Shown: in pieces, positions 24,706 through 37,341 of the stretch
Numbering within the stretch: position 1 is the first letter of the stretch
How the letters are laid out: every line of letters begins with the position of its first letter
Notes under the pieces: generated by a model
The model's input: the letters and a program-made list of their open reading frames with translations, nothing else
What the model was told of the DNA's origin: nothing
Database searches by the model: none
From: Globodera rostochiensis
Taxonomy: Eukaryota; Nematoda; Chromadorea; Rhabditida; Heteroderidae
NCBI GenBank assembly: GCA_018350325.1
Contig: JAEVLN010000011.1
Span: 186,001 to 250,000 of the forward strand
Length of the DNA stretch: 64,000 bases
Direction of reading: 5' to 3'
Position numbers and translations under genes: made by a program

Positions 24706-25375
24706 TAGAGACGAGATTCTTAGGGTTTAACCTTTTTTTTTGCGAATAGGGTTTGACGAGAGAAGCACAGAAATAGCATTCATTTCGAAAAATTTTTGAA
24801 TTAGAGCGACTTTTTAGTCCCTAAAAATCCCTATTTTGCCCTTTTTGAGAATAAATCCCTATTTCGACGTTTTTGCGTTTTTAGACCCTATTTTGGCACT
24901 TTTTTCCCTAAAATTTAAGAAAAAATGCAATATTTTAGGAATTTTTCCGAAAATTTCTTAAGAAAAATGCAATAAAAACGAAAAAGATCCCCCTAAAAAT
25001 CAAAATTTTTTTCAAACTAAAAATGCACCCATAAGAAAGACTTTTTCTTGGACCAAAAATCCACCCCCGAAGATCGACATTTTCCCTAAAATTTTTTATT
25101 TGATATTTTTTATAAAAGTTTCAAAAACATGTGAAAAATAATACATTTACAATTGTAAGAAGAAAATTAATAAAAAAATGATGGATTTTAAAGGTTTTAA
25201 CACAAAAAATTGACTGGATTTGGGCAGTTTTAGCACCTTTTTTAGTCCCTATTTTGCCACTTTTTGGGCTTTTTAGTCCCTATTTTGGGGCTTTTTAGTC
25301 CCTATTTTGGGGGTTTTTAGTCCCTATTATATGACCCTTTTTCACGTTTTTTAGTCCCTAAAAATCTCGTCTCTA
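24706..25375. mobile_element. Non-autonomous hAT element with CCCTATTTTG terminal arrays
   Basis: A perfect 8-bp TSD, TTGATAAC, lies at 24698-24705 and 25376-25383. The TIRs are TAGAGACGAGATTCTTAGGG on the left and TAGAGACGAGATTTTTAGGG read inward from the right. Both ends are built of degenerate TTTTTAGTCCCTATTTTG units. The interior is AT-rich and lacks the GC hairpin/tRNA module seen in the neighbouring hAT families. No transposase. The TSD fits the hAT consensus nTnnnnAn. Confidence 0.92.
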
Positions 25376-26942
25376 TTGATAACAAACAAATAAAAAACGA
25401 AATTTCAACAAATGGACATCACCCGGCGTCATAAATTTTGTTTTATAATCCTAAAATTCTATTATTTATAATAAAATCATTTTTATTTTTTATCATTGCA
25501 TTCGATTGTTTATAAATAGGTTAAAAATCATTAATTGGATTTTTTTAATTTCTCTGTTTATCATTTTATATTTTTGTGTTAGATAATTGGAATTATCTTC
25601 AGTTCTCAATTAGTCAGATAATCAAATATTTTTTATAATAGTTCAAATAATTTAATGTGTAACAAAGTTGTATAAATTAACTTTATCTAAAATTACTTCA
25701 TAGTTTTCCTCTGATTGGTTAAACTATTATTTTATGTTGGTTATAAAAAAATATGTGTACCGAGTATTTTAATGAAAGCCGTTTTTTTTTTTTAATTTGA
25801 TTACAATTGTCTTCAGATTAGTTTATTTTTCAACAATTTAAAATCATTCCTGCTTGGGGCGATCGATGAATTAGAGAGAACATGCCTCCTTCTTGTTCCC
25901 GGTGTTTTTTATTAATATATCAGAATTCTTAAACTATTTTGTTTTACAAATAATAAATCATTTACATTTTTAATTCATTTTGATTATTTATTAACTTATG
26001 CGTTAATGCTTATCTTTTTAAGTCTTATTAACCGATTTTTGAGTGTTGTCATTTTATTAACATTAGTTTTTTAATCATTTGATTTGTATTTAGTGTGCAA
26101 AAAAGTCTGTTTATTGTTCTCCGCCGTAGCGTTCTGCATGTTTATAACCTTAATTTAAGATAAAATTTAATTCTAAAAAGTAAATAGCTCGATATCATTC
26201 TTCATCAATTTTTTTTTTCAAAACCCAATAAATTATTTGACTAAAATATTTTATAAATATTGTTTTATATATAAGATTTTATTATTTGAATGCAATTTTA
26301 AAGCATATATTTTTGGTACAATTTTAGAATTACAATATTGTCGTAATATTGAAGCCGTATATTACTCATTCGCCTTTTTATGCTTAATTAATTTTTTAAA
26401 TTGATTTTTTACACCCGTGGTGATGTTTAGTTAGATTCTCGTGTTGCTAGCAATAATCAATACGAGTGCAACTTTTAAAGTCTGCTGAATTACACATATT
26501 TAATTTAATTTTTTTACTTTTATCTTTATAAGACTTATGTGTATAAGTTAAATAGCTTTAAATTTATTCTATATCATATAATATTTGTTTTTCGTATCAA
26601 TAAATATTTTAAATACAGATTACTAACTGAAATATAAATATTTTTCATTATTGGTTTTTATTTTTTTGCTTCCATAATTGGATTCAAATATTAGTGGTCT
26701 ATTTTTTTATTTTGTTTATAATAATTAGCCTTAAAAAGAAATTGCGTTTGAAGTTTAGATTTCCCTTTAAAATTTTTCTCGTTTGATTTTAATATATTAT
26801 TTAACATAAAATTATAATAGCCTAACTTTTTGAATAAATTTAAATTTTTACTTTAGGTATTGGAGTAATTCATTCAATAGTAACTATTGACGTCAGACAA
26901 ACCGATTTTTTTTTTTGCTTTCTGACTGCTTTGTTTGTTCAG

Positions 26943-26982
26943 CTGTGAAATTTCACGAGGAGCAAAGCGCCTCACCCAGACG
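26943..26982 (+). other. Candidate 40-bp internal exon
   Basis: The best splice context in the window: a long polypyrimidine tract (T-run, GCTTTCTGACTGCTTTG) ending TTTGTTCAG, then a 40-bp GC-richer segment, then the donor ACG|GTAACC. Two phases are open (VKFHEEQSASPR or CEISRGAKRLTQT). The orientation matches the T-rich plus-strand block. Forty bases shifts the reading phase, so partners would be needed to choose a frame. Confidence 0.42.
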
Positions 26983-28950
26983 GTAACCAGAATTCTTTGT
27001 TATCAATCCAATAGAACCACTTAACTTAAAACTTTTAACATATTATTTTTTTGCTCATTAACTACTGTTTTGACCATTTGATTTTAGCGAATAATAAATA
27101 TGTTTATTTCGTTGTAGATGTTACCTATAAAAAATTATTGTTGTTTAATTTAATTTTAAAAGATTTTCAAAAACTTATCTCTTAAGCCTTTTTAATACTT
27201 GTTTGCAAAAATTAGTTCATTATATGACACTCTGCTCCTCTCTTTTTGCTTTAATTATTTTAAAAATAATCATTTATACAAATGCATACGCAAACCAATT
27301 TATAATTATAAAACCAAGTTTTTTTTTTTAATTTCGTCATACCAAATTTATATTATTTGTATATTATTTTATTTAGATATTTTTAATTAATATTCTATTT
27401 CTAATTGATAATCAATGTTTTATATTTATTCAATAACATTTATGGTTTGTCTTTCTGAGCATTATATTTAACTAGTTGCAAAACGCCTTTGACATTTCGT
27501 GGAGCATAAAGATCTTCGTAACTCATACTTTTATATTTATTCACAAAAGAGTTTAAAAGACACCTGTTAACAATTTAATTTAAATTTTTTGATCATATTG
27601 ATGCGGTCTCTTTTTGCGCTTACAAATTTGCATTACTTGTTTTTTTACTATAACTTTTAATAGTATTTCATTTTAAGATCGATATTTTCAATGTTTTTTT
27701 AATATTGTTTTTGTTACATTTTTTCGTTTCGTTTTAATAAAATAATTTAATCAGATTTATTTGTGACCAAGTAATTATTAGAAAAATAACAAAGAAATAA
27801 ATTATAAACCAAATACTAATAATATTCAAAATTAAAGAATAGTCCCTTTGATACTGAGATCCGATTATCCCTTTGATCTCCCAATGAGCCAAACGATTGA
27901 GTTCGCCTGCAATTGTTAGAAAAAGTATATTTTATTTACTAAGATTTCTTAATGCGCATACAATAGTGAATTTTATGCAATTGAATGAAAGATTTATAAA
28001 AAATATTTCATTGCACCTAAATTTATTATTAAGTCGCCAAAAATAAAAAATAAATGGGAAAGGAGCTAAACGTAAAGGAATACAAAAATATACCAAATAA
28101 AGACAAATAAATGTAAATGTGAATACAATATAAATAATAAAATATCAAAGAAAATCTTTTTCCTTTGTAACTTGGCCTTAATCAGATGGTGCGCACTAGC
28201 GTCGAGTGACGAGTGTTGAACGTAACCGATCAAAAGCCGGCGCTGCTTCGGCAGAAAATAGACGTGATGATAGAGTCTTTATATTATTTATATAAAATTA
28301 ATAAAAAAATAAAAGTGACATTACATTTTCTAATAATATCTGATATATTTTAGTGATAATAAAAAAAATATTTAATGCAATGAAGTCACTTTAAATATAT
28401 TTATTTTATTTGCAAATAAAAGTTTAGCAAAAATTATATAAATGAATAAATTTTAACTTAGCATTAACAGAAAATGATAAATAGAATAATTATGGAATGA
28501 AAACATTTTTCTTTCACTTAAACTTGGAAGAGTTTTGTGACTTAATAAATGAGGCCCCTACTTCAAAAAAGCAAATATGATTATTATCTTGAAATCCGCC
28601 GAAATTTTTTAGATAAAAAAGTTTATTATGAAATTAATGAATTAATTATTGTTAAAACTAAAATCTTAACACTAAAACTGAAATTTGAGATAGTAAGTTG
28701 ATTCTAGCAAGACTTAAACTAAATTGGTCTGTTTTTTAAAAATAATTAATTTCTAAGTGATAAGATCGAATAAGCATATAAATTTATGTTTCAAAAAATC
28801 TAAGAACGATTACACAAATTTCGGCACAAATTAAGAAAGTTCTAAAATAAATTTTAATAAGCCATACCATCATTGCTCTGTTAGAGCCCTATACAAATTG
28901 TTACGAGGTATTCGTAGCATGAGTTTTTTTTAAAGGCTTAAACAAAAAAC

Positions 28951-29013
28951 CTGACGAGTCCACCGGGGGCTGCGTGACCGCGCATGTTGTTGGGTCCGTT
29001 TATTTAGGTGGAA
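28951..29013 (-). other. Candidate 63-bp internal exon
   Basis: On the minus strand an acceptor-like TTGATTTGTTTTAAG, then 63 bp, then GTCAG|GTTTTT. Only one phase is open and it spans the whole segment (FHLNKRTQQHARSRSPRWTR plus Q), an Arg/Ser-rich peptide. The orientation agrees with the A-rich plus strand (T-rich minus strand) of 27.8-31.1 kb. No homologue recognised. Confidence 0.33.
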
Positions 29014-31323
29014 CTTAAAACAAATCAAAATTTCCAGTTGGAGGCGAGTCTGCCTAAACAATAATTTACTTAATAACCAGGAATTTCAGTTAATTATATT
29101 CAAAACACACAAATTTTGATTGACGGTGTGAAGAGGAAAAAAACTGACATATCTATGTAATTATAGAAAATTATATAACCAAAATTTATTAAATAAAAAA
29201 CAAAAGTAACGAATGCTAAATAATAATATATAAGTCAGCGCAACCTCTTGTGGAGTTGCCGCCGACGAAGAATAAAATTTAAGAAAAAGGAAATAAAAGC
29301 TTAGTGATTTATGAAGAAAAATTTTTGAATTTGAATAAAAAAATATAATTCTGAATTTAATAATATACTAATATAATAGCAATTATTATAATTAAAAAAT
29401 TTGTTTGTGACATTAAAACTCAAATCGAAAAAAATTGATTCAAAAACACATTTTGTGCCATAATACTACTAATGAACAGAAGTAAACAAAAAGTTTTTTT
29501 GTGCGGCAACCCAACCACGCAATTGGTGCAATGTATCTCCCAGGAATCAACATCAAGCAAATACTTCATAAGCAGGAATCACTGGAATATAACTAAGGTT
29601 AAATACCCGAAAAATTAACAAATAAATAAATTTCAAACATTCAAAATAAAGAAAACGAGGCTTGGACTCAAAATTTTAATTGTCTTTTGCAATGTTATTG
29701 ACAAAATGTAAAACCTAAACGAAACAAAATACCAACAAAGATAAAACAGCTAACTTTTTAGTTTTACTCGTTAAATACGATAATTAAATGCCCAAAATAA
29801 CGAGAATTGTGCACAAACATAGCAATTCAAATTTCAAACCCATCTTGAAAAGAAAACGATCCTACCATGAATTAGAATAAAGTAGCTGAAATATTAAACA
29901 CATGTTAATTTATAATTTTATTGACAAAGTAAGTTATGTAAACTTTAATAAGTTGAATTAATACTAAATCAATATAAAACATTTATAATAAAAAAATTTT
30001 ATTGAAAATTCACAATAAAAACATTCAAACAAAGAGAATGACTATGTTTTTTACAATAAATATCTGCTAATTGGCATAAGGACTAAATCATTTGCAGCTT
30101 TAAAGAAAATGATTTTTTGATAGCCAAGAAACTTGACTTTCTGGAAATAATAATAAATTAACATTATTGTAATATAAGTGTTACTATTGAACTAATCAAG
30201 TTTTTTTGTCTAGAATTAAAATTGAATAAAATATTTCTTTGAAAGAAAAAATCAAAAAATATTCAACCAGAATTAAAGCATATATTGTAAAAATATAATA
30301 CAAAAACCAGCAGATCTCAAAGAAAATTTATGAGAAATATGAAAACAAAAAAGCTAATTGAATAAAAAAGAAAAAGGCTTTGAATCAAAATAATGTCAAT
30401 TGTTGATATGTTTAAGAAAGGTTTAAATTAATCAAAATTATAATATACATTTTTTTTACAGGAATCCTTAATACAGTACTATAAATAATTTAGATATAAA
30501 CTTGAACAGCTTGCAAAAATTATCATGAATACTAGCACCAAGAAAATTCTAAAAATTATATCACGCCCATGCTTTATAAATATTAATAGTAATCTTTTCT
30601 TCGTAATACAGGAATACGCTTAAACTTTCAAAGCTGCAAAGTAAAAGAACAAGACTTTAGGTTTGTTTAATGATTGTTCAACAAAAAATTTAAAATTTTT
30701 TATATTTTATTACTATATAACTATCAAACTAAATTTAAATTATTAGCACAAAAATCCTGAACGCGCAAACACATAAGAAAGTATATGTTTGTCAGGTTAT
30801 TATTTAATGAGCGCACAAATAAATCTAAAAACAATAAAGTTTCAATATAATTTAAAAAACTAAAGAAAACTATATTATCATAAAGTTGTCTATTTCTTGT
30901 GAGAGAAAAGAATTGTAACGGTCTGGTAATTACATTAAGTCCATTAAAATTATTACATTTATATAAAAGTTATGAAAAGATAAAGAGAATTTGCTTCAGA
31001 AATACGAACCAATTTCTTCTCCAATAATTTTAGCTTTCATTGTTAATAATAAATTTTCCACGACATATGTTCAATTTAACTAATCATTTTATAATTATCT
31101 TCACCACTAACATTCAATACAAGTTATTGAGTTCGTCACAATATTGGGCTACTAGTTACGTTAAATTTTTATCTTCAAGACTTTCATTCAATTTCTTTAT
31201 TAGTAAATATTAATTTGAGATTTATTTATCAAGTTTTTGGGGTTTCGAGTTTACTTGGTAAACAATTTAATTTTTCTAATTTCAAAGATACCGCCAATTA
31301 ATTATCATCGAACTTTTCAACAG

Positions 31324-31378
31324 CGGGGAAAAAACGAGAAAATGCCCTCCAGTGATCCATCCATTGCTGCTTTATGCG
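31324..31378 (+). other. Candidate 55-bp exon with weak donor
   Basis: The acceptor-like ATCGAACTTTTCAACAG precedes a GC-richer 55-bp segment followed by GTCTTT, a weak donor. Two phases are open (RGKNEKMPSSDPSIAALC or GEKTRKCPPVIHPLLLYA). It lies in a T-rich plus-strand block. No family recognised. Confidence 0.25.
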
Positions 31379-31607
31379 GTCTTTTCGAAAATTTTTAAAA
31401 ATTATTTTTCTCGTATTTTTCTTTTTTTATGTACATTAAAAAGTTACGCCGTGAATCTGAGTTTTTTCATGTAAATGGTAGGTAATTAATATAGCTTTTC
31501 ATAGCAATTTATTTAAATAATTTAATTAACTCGGTGTCCATGTAGAATACCGTTTCCCGTTCAACTCGCTGAGCGACTTTATTGAATTTTCATATTTTTA
31601 TTTAATT

Positions 31608-31718
31608 AATAATAAATTTTTTTTGTGGTGATTTGATTATATTTGTTTATTTGAATATCCGATTTTTAATTGCCTTTGCATTGATATAATTTAATTTTTA
31701 AACTAAATCATATTATCA
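31608..31718 (+). repeat. Dispersed direct repeat, copy 1
   Basis: Shares TTGATTATATTTGTTTATTT and GATATAATTTAATTTTTA, with intervening similarity, with 32687-32787 in the same orientation. Low complexity, but the matched order of blocks suggests an old duplicated or mobile segment. Confidence 0.5.
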
Positions 31719-32686
31719 AATGTTTTTTTAAATAATATTTAGTATAAGTTTTTCTACATCATTTTATTTTACAACTTTTTCAAAGTTGGCGATGTTAGCA
31801 CGAGATTGTTCATTTGGACATTGTATTCAACCTCAATCTTGCTCTTTTTTATTTCGTGCTATATCCTAATTGGTTAATCCATTTTTTAGGTGTGCAAAAA
31901 TATATTGCAATTCATTCTTTTTTCTGCCTGCTCTTGATGTTTAACTTTTTTTATTACTAAAATATTATTAATAATTTTTAAGACTTATTTTGTAATCTGT
32001 TTTGATTTTTAAATAAAAAACCAACTTCTTTATATTTTTAAACATTTTAAATTTTTTTTTATTACATACATCAAGATAAATTTCACCATTATTTTTTATC
32101 GAAGAAAGTCGCGTGTATTGCTATCAAATTCACTCTTTATAAAACTACAAAGAAGCTAGTAATTTTTTTGATAATATTATTTTCTTTAAATTTATTTATT
32201 TTGAAAAAGTTTACAACCTTTTTGATTTTCTCTAATTTTGGCTTTTTAAATAAGTTGAGGAATATTAAATGCATAAACAATAATTTCTATAAATTTTAAT
32301 TTAATTTTATCTTGTTTGTTTTATATATGATTTCACATGCAATTTGTGTAACTTTTTAAATGATTATTTAATTTAATTTTTGTTTACCTATCTTTCTGTA
32401 TTTAAAAGAATATCGATCATAGAATTGCGGGGCTATTTTAGAAATTTTAATCCCATGTTATTGGGTGTTGCTTGTTCTGATGGCTCGCACAATATGCTTT
32501 AGGTTAAACATTTTTTTTAATATTATATTTTTAAATTGGTTTACCATTTCAATTCTGTGAATAGCCAATTATTTGTAATAATTTAATTTTTTAATTACTA
32601 TGTAATTTTATTTTTATTTCATTTTATAAGATTAAATTACTAGTTTATTTTTTGCTATTAATTTATAGTAAATAATTGATAAATTA

Positions 32687-32787
32687 ATAATAAATTTTTG
32701 TGTGTTTTGATTATATTTGTTTATTTGAATATCGATTCATAATTACCATATATTTGATATAATTTAATTTTTACAATAATTTTTTAA
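32687..32787 (+). repeat. Dispersed direct repeat, copy 2
   Basis: Partner of 31608-31718, with the same order of matching blocks (TTTATTTGAATATC, then GATATAATTTAATTTTTA), somewhat diverged. Confidence 0.5.
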
Positions 32788-33933
32788 TCATAAACACTTT
32801 TAAATAAAATTTTTGAAAAAGTTAATTATAAATTTATGCTAGCTTTCAATTTATGCACGTTAAACTAGTAATGCCGTTGATTTTTTTTTTATCCAGCTAA
32901 TTATATTTTCCGATTAGATTATTTAAAGATATTTTATTTTAATAAACTTTGCTACAACTATTTTTTATATTGATTTTATTTATTGATTTTTTATTTTTTT
33001 CATTTCTTGCTGTAAAGCTTTATTATTTATCAAAGTGTAGTCTTTATGAAACCTTTGGAATTATTTATTTTTACTTCTGGAGTTTATAATTGATTTAAAT
33101 GACAATTTTACAAAACTGCATACGTATTTATATGCAAAAAAAGTGCACGAATTGAGTATATTAAGAATGCTGAATATTGTCAAGTTGCATTGGCTCTGTT
33201 GTTGGCCTCACGACAGTGGTTCAAACTTATTGAACAAATTTTTTGTGCAGTATTGATTGTTTTTATTTGTTTAATTTTTAACCGACAGAAATAAAATAAA
33301 CAAAAAATCCATAAAGTTTTAGAATAAAATAGTATTGAAAGTTTTATTTTTACACAATAATTATATTGAATTGCTTTTTTCTTCCACGTTGGGTTACCTT
33401 TATATGAAATCCATATAGGCAAGTTAAAATAACGTGTTGTACAACAAAAATCACTTTGAAGATTTATCTGCATAAATAATGAATATTTCATGTCACGATA
33501 TTTCATTTATGGTTAGATATTATTACACCGGAAAATAAAGCAACTTTAAAAATCCAAAAACTGGCACTCTAAAAGCGATAAAAGTTTATTATATTTAAAA
33601 AACTTTATTTTGTAAAAAAAAAAGTGAAAAATTGAAAAATCATTAAATGTATGCCAAGCTAGATTTAATCAGAAAAAGCAAAGCCACCAATTAACAAACA
33701 AATAAAGGTTAAAAAGTTACCAAAATTGTCTATAATTAGTTGGTTGTTAAAATTTAAAATAAATATCACGTTTAGCTTATTCTAATATATTCCCAAATAA
33801 ATCATTTTTGAGTGTTTTGCTTCGTTGGGCCATTCATTTTGTGTGGTCAGTCTCGTGGACTGCTGTATTTTTTGACGGCTCTGTTGATTAAAACGGTGTT
33901 TTTTTGTTCAAACGGATTGTTATAATTGTTTAA

Positions 33934-34132
33934 GAGTATTTGGTCATCAACGCAGCCCATCTAATAATTTTTTAGTTACTTTTTGAACATTTTATTTTTT
34001 GAAGAAATAGTGTGCTAAAAGGGATAGTCAGACGGTTAGAGTAATTTGGTCAACAACGCACCCCATCTAATAATTTTTTTAGTTACTTTTTGATTATTTT
34101 ATTTTTTGAAGAAATAGTGTGCTAAAAGGGAT
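33934..34132 (+). repeat. Satellite patch, two forward monomers
   Basis: Two copies of the satellite. Both share AAAAGGGATA in place of the usual AAAAGAGAGAG, a private variant showing local duplication. The second copy stops at GGGATA and passes into unique DNA. Confidence 0.93.
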
Positions 34133-35409
34133 ATCATTTGACTGCATTTGTCTGAAACCGTTTCGATTTGGGATTTGGAAATTTCGGATTGCAGAATTAT
34201 TTCGATTTTACCCATCCCTGGTATATTGGATAAAAAAAAGCTGATTTTATAATGTGAATTTTTAGGCAATTCTATACAGTAAAAAATACTAATAAATATA
34301 AAAACTGAAAAGTTTATCTGATTAATAGGACAAATTTTAAAATTAAAGTGTACCAATTAATGTAGAGATACTTAAATAATTTCAAATGAAAACAAATTAA
34401 AGTAAAAAATAACATTAAAAATATTATTTATTTGCCCATATAATAGCTATAAAAATTTGGAACTTCTAAATTTTAAAATTATAATTAACTTTTTCCATAA
34501 CAAATAACTTATTAATTCCATATCTAAAATGAACATCTACAAATATAAATTAATAAGAAATTAGAAACAAATTTATAATGGATAATTCACATTTTTCTAG
34601 CTATTTAAGGTTTAGACAATTATTTTGTTTAAAAATCTATATTTAATACATTTTATATTTTTACAGCTTTAACACTTATACGAAATAATCTTTTTTAACA
34701 AATTCCCAGAATAATTAAGAATATTAATTCTAAAAATAGCGAAATCAAATCAAAATATATTTTTAACATAAATAATTTAAAATAATTGTAACCAAATAAA
34801 AAATCTTGAAATGTATAGCTAAAATCTAGAAATTGAAACTTCTATCGAATGAGATATAATATGAATAACCCCATTGCAAAATTAACAAAATTTTCTCACT
34901 AAGTGAGAAAAAGATAATTTAGTTTAATCCCGGACGATGAAGAATACCGACTAACTACTCCAGCTCCCTCGAGGACGTCAATCGTCATGGAAGCGTGCCT
35001 TTAAATAACAAACCAATCACAAATATCTAATAATCAAAGAGCGATGAAAAGAGTATCTATAAAACGGTTATTTTTGGAAAATAAAATCTTATTAAAATAA
35101 CCTTTCACATCAGACATAACTTTTTAATAAAATAACAACATTATATAAAAACTTATTATGAATAATATTTTTCTTCATTTCTTCAAACTCAGAATACACG
35201 ATTGCATGCATACATAAAATTTTGCAGCAAAAACAACAAAAAATTTTAACCCTTGCCCCCAGCAAAATCCTAATATATACTTTATTGTTCTACATCCAAT
35301 CGGTAATTAAAGCATTTTAAAATTTATTGTAAAAACTTTTTTTAGATTAGCCACAAATCGCTTCAAGAAATCTAAAGTGGTAATCGCAAGCTTGCGTAAT
35401 CGTTATGAA
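34133..35409. other. AT-rich DNA, A-rich on the plus strand
   Basis: No element ends. One GC-richer island at about 34930-35010 is open on both strands (minus frame containing MTIDVLEGAGVVSRYSSSSG) but has no clear splice sites. The 85-codon minus frame at 34099-34356 begins inside the satellite flank and looks like chance. Confidence 0.45.
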
Positions 35410-35826
35410 CAGGGGTGCTCACGGTTACCAATTTTCATAACCGTAACCGCCCGTCCTCAAACACTCATAACCGTTAACCGCCCGTCCTCAAAATCTCATA
35501 ACCGTTAACCGCCCGCGGTTATCCGCGGTTAACCGCATTATTGAAAAATCAATAAAGTTTTCCAAATTTCGAAAAATTGATTTTTCGAAACTAATTTTTC
35601 CGATCGTGATGTGGCGCGTCTTTCTAAAATTAAATCAAAATTGATGTGTATTGAACAACATGTGATTTTTATCAGATTTTGTCAATGAATAAAATTTTTT
35701 AAATTTTAAAATCTTTTTCTAACACTTTCATGATTAAAATCTAACAAAGGCGACCGATCAGAGTAATTTTTTTTGTTTTTTGCGCATTAGTTGCCTAAAA
35801 TATTTTTAAGAGTGGGATTGGGGGTT

Positions 35827-36099
35827 CGGCGGTGCCGATAGGCGCCGCCGAGGGAAAAAAATCGAATATTTAATGACTTATTCTGAGAAAAATCGTCCGA
35901 ATTTTAGGTAATTGAGTTCTAAAATGCACTAATTATTTATGTAAATACTTAGAATTTTTCTAAAATTTTGGCAAAAAATTGAAAAAATACTAAAAAGGAG
36001 GGATATTAAAATATAAATAAAAATAAAGTGATTACAGCGGAAGGGGCTTGAACCTAGACCAAAAATGTCAATCCAAGAGTTTCACCACTGAGCCACTGG
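35827..36099 (-). repeat. SINE-like module: tRNA head, AT-rich body, GC hairpin
   Basis: Read on the minus strand, TGGCTCAGTGG (complement of 36085-36095) is a perfect Pol III A-box and GGTTCAAGCCC (complement of 36044-36054) is one change from the B-box consensus. The spacing is tRNA-like. The body is AT-rich. The module ends in the GC hairpin at 35850-35827 (plus-strand arms CGGCGGTGCC and GGCGCCGCCG, loop GATA, one G-T wobble). It sits wholly inside the outer hAT copy. Confidence 0.65.
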
Positions 36100-36330
36100 A
36101 TAAATATGAGGGTTTGGTGAAATGTGGATAAAAGTCAAAGAAATTATAAAGGCAAATCGTCTTAATCTCCAGTAATCAAAAAAACAACGGATGCGACGGT
36201 TAACCGCGGTTTAAGTGGTCATAACCGTTAACCGACCGTAACCGCGGTGCTTTAAAATTCCATAACCGTTAACCGCCCGTAACCGCGGCCTTTTAAAATT
36301 CCATAACCGTTAACCGCGTTTATCCGCGGG

Positions 36331-37289
36331 CAGGCATGGACACGGTTATGAATTTCCTTAACCGTAACCGCCCGTCCTCAAACACTTATAAACGTTAACC
36401 GTCCGTAACCGCCCGTCCTAAAAATCTCATAACCGTTAACCGCCCGTAACCGTGCCCTTTGAAAATTTCATAACCGTTAACCGCCCGCGGTTAGCCGCGG
36501 TTAACCGCATTATTCAAAAATCAATAAAGTTTTCCAGATTTCGAAAAATTACAACGAATTTGTTCCGATCATGATATGGCGTCTTTCTAAAATTAAATCA
36601 AAATTGATGTGTATTGAACTTAACATGTGATTTTTAGCAGAAAGTTTGTCAATACAAAAAATTTTAAAATCTCTTTCTAACACTTTCATGATTAAAATCT
36701 AAGAAAGCGCGATCGATCAGAGTAATATTTTTCTGTTTTTTGCGCATTAGTTTCCTAAAGTATTTTAAGAAAAGGAGTGGAGGTTCGGCGGTGCCGATAG
36801 GCGCCGCCGAGGAAAAAAATCGATGTCTAATGACTTATGCTGAGTAAAAGCGTCCGAATTTTAGGTAATTGAGTACTAAAATGAACTAATTATTTATGTA
36901 AATACTTAGTTAATTTTTTATAGCTAATTTTTTTGCAAATTTGTAAGAAAACTAAAAAGGAGGGATATTAAAATAAAAAGAAAAAAATGAACAGCGGAAG
37001 GGGCTAGAAACTAGACCAAATAAAATCAGTCTAAGAGCTTCACCACTTAGCCATAGGACAGATAGGATAGGTTGGTGAAATGTGAATAAAAAGTCAAAGA
37101 ATATAAAGGCAAATCGTTCAACCCTCAGCAATCAATAAAACAACGGATGCTACGGTTAACCGCGGTTTTAGTGGTCATAACCGTTAACCGACCGTAACCG
37201 CGACCTTTTAAAATTCCATAACCGTTAACCGCGGTTAGCCGCGGGTATCCGCGGTTAGCCGCGGTTACGGGTAACCGTGTCCATGCCTG
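36331..37289. mobile_element. hAT-like element nested in its sister copy
   Basis: A perfect 8-bp TSD, TCCGCGGG, lies at 36323-36330 and 37290-37297. The TIRs are CAGGCATGGACACGGTTA on both ends, the right one read inward. The element is 959 bp and aligns end to end with the outer element: the same AACCGCGG arrays, the same hairpin (36786-36809) and the same tRNA-like head (A-box complement at 37043-37053, TGGCTAAGTGG, with a decayed B-box). It inserted into the right terminal array of the outer copy, at the sequence TTATCCGCGGG. Confidence 0.95.
36786..37056 (-). repeat. SINE-like module inside the nested hAT copy
   Basis: Same layout as at 35827-36099: minus-strand A-box TGGCTAAGTGG, a B-box region reduced to AGTTTCTAGCCCC, an AT-rich body and the terminal GC hairpin with identical arms. 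Divergence from the outer copy is scattered, so both arose from one ancestor carrying the module. Confidence 0.6.
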
Positions 37290-37341
37290 TCCGCGGGTAA
37301 CCGCGGTTAGCCGCGGTTACGAGTAACCGTGAGCACGCCTG

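Larger units (their letters stand above)
25384..33933. other. Long AT-rich region with a strand-skew switch and exon-like islands
   Basis: T-rich on the plus strand to about 27.8 kb, A-rich to about 31.1 kb, T-rich to about 33.48 kb, then A-rich. Exon-like islands at 26943, 28951 and 31324 are listed. Others without clear sites are near 25860, 26410, 28190-28260, 29240, 29505-29590 and 31535-31575. A minus-strand frame of 108 codons at 33180-33506 is Lys/Ile/Cys/Asn-rich and may be chance. No RNA gene or intact element end was found. Confidence 0.45.
35410..37341. mobile_element. hAT-like element with AACCGCGG terminal arrays (outer copy)
   Basis: The left end is CAGGGGTGCTCACGGTTA. The right end read inward is CAGGCGTGCTCACGGTTA. 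Both ends are dense arrays of CATAACCGTTAACCGCCCG and CCGCGGTTA units. The interior holds the GC hairpin (35827-35850) and a tRNA-like head. Removing the inner copy (36331-37289) and one TSD leaves about 965 bp, almost the inner copy's length. The flanks do not match: GTTATGAA precedes the left end while CAAATTAC, part of a satellite monomer, follows the right end. There is therefore no TSD and one side has been rearranged. No transposase. Confidence 0.88.

Noticed and set aside
33180..33506. 108-codon minus-strand frame as a gene
   Set aside because: In DNA of this composition about one codon in eleven is a stop, so a frame near this length is expected by chance somewhere in 64 kb over six frames. 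The composition is Lys/Ile/Asn-rich and no motif is visible.
36034..36099. Functional tRNA gene
   Set aside because: The A- and B-boxes are good, but no complete acceptor stem could be paired, the segment continues into the shared module, and it is repeated with decay at 37.0 kb.
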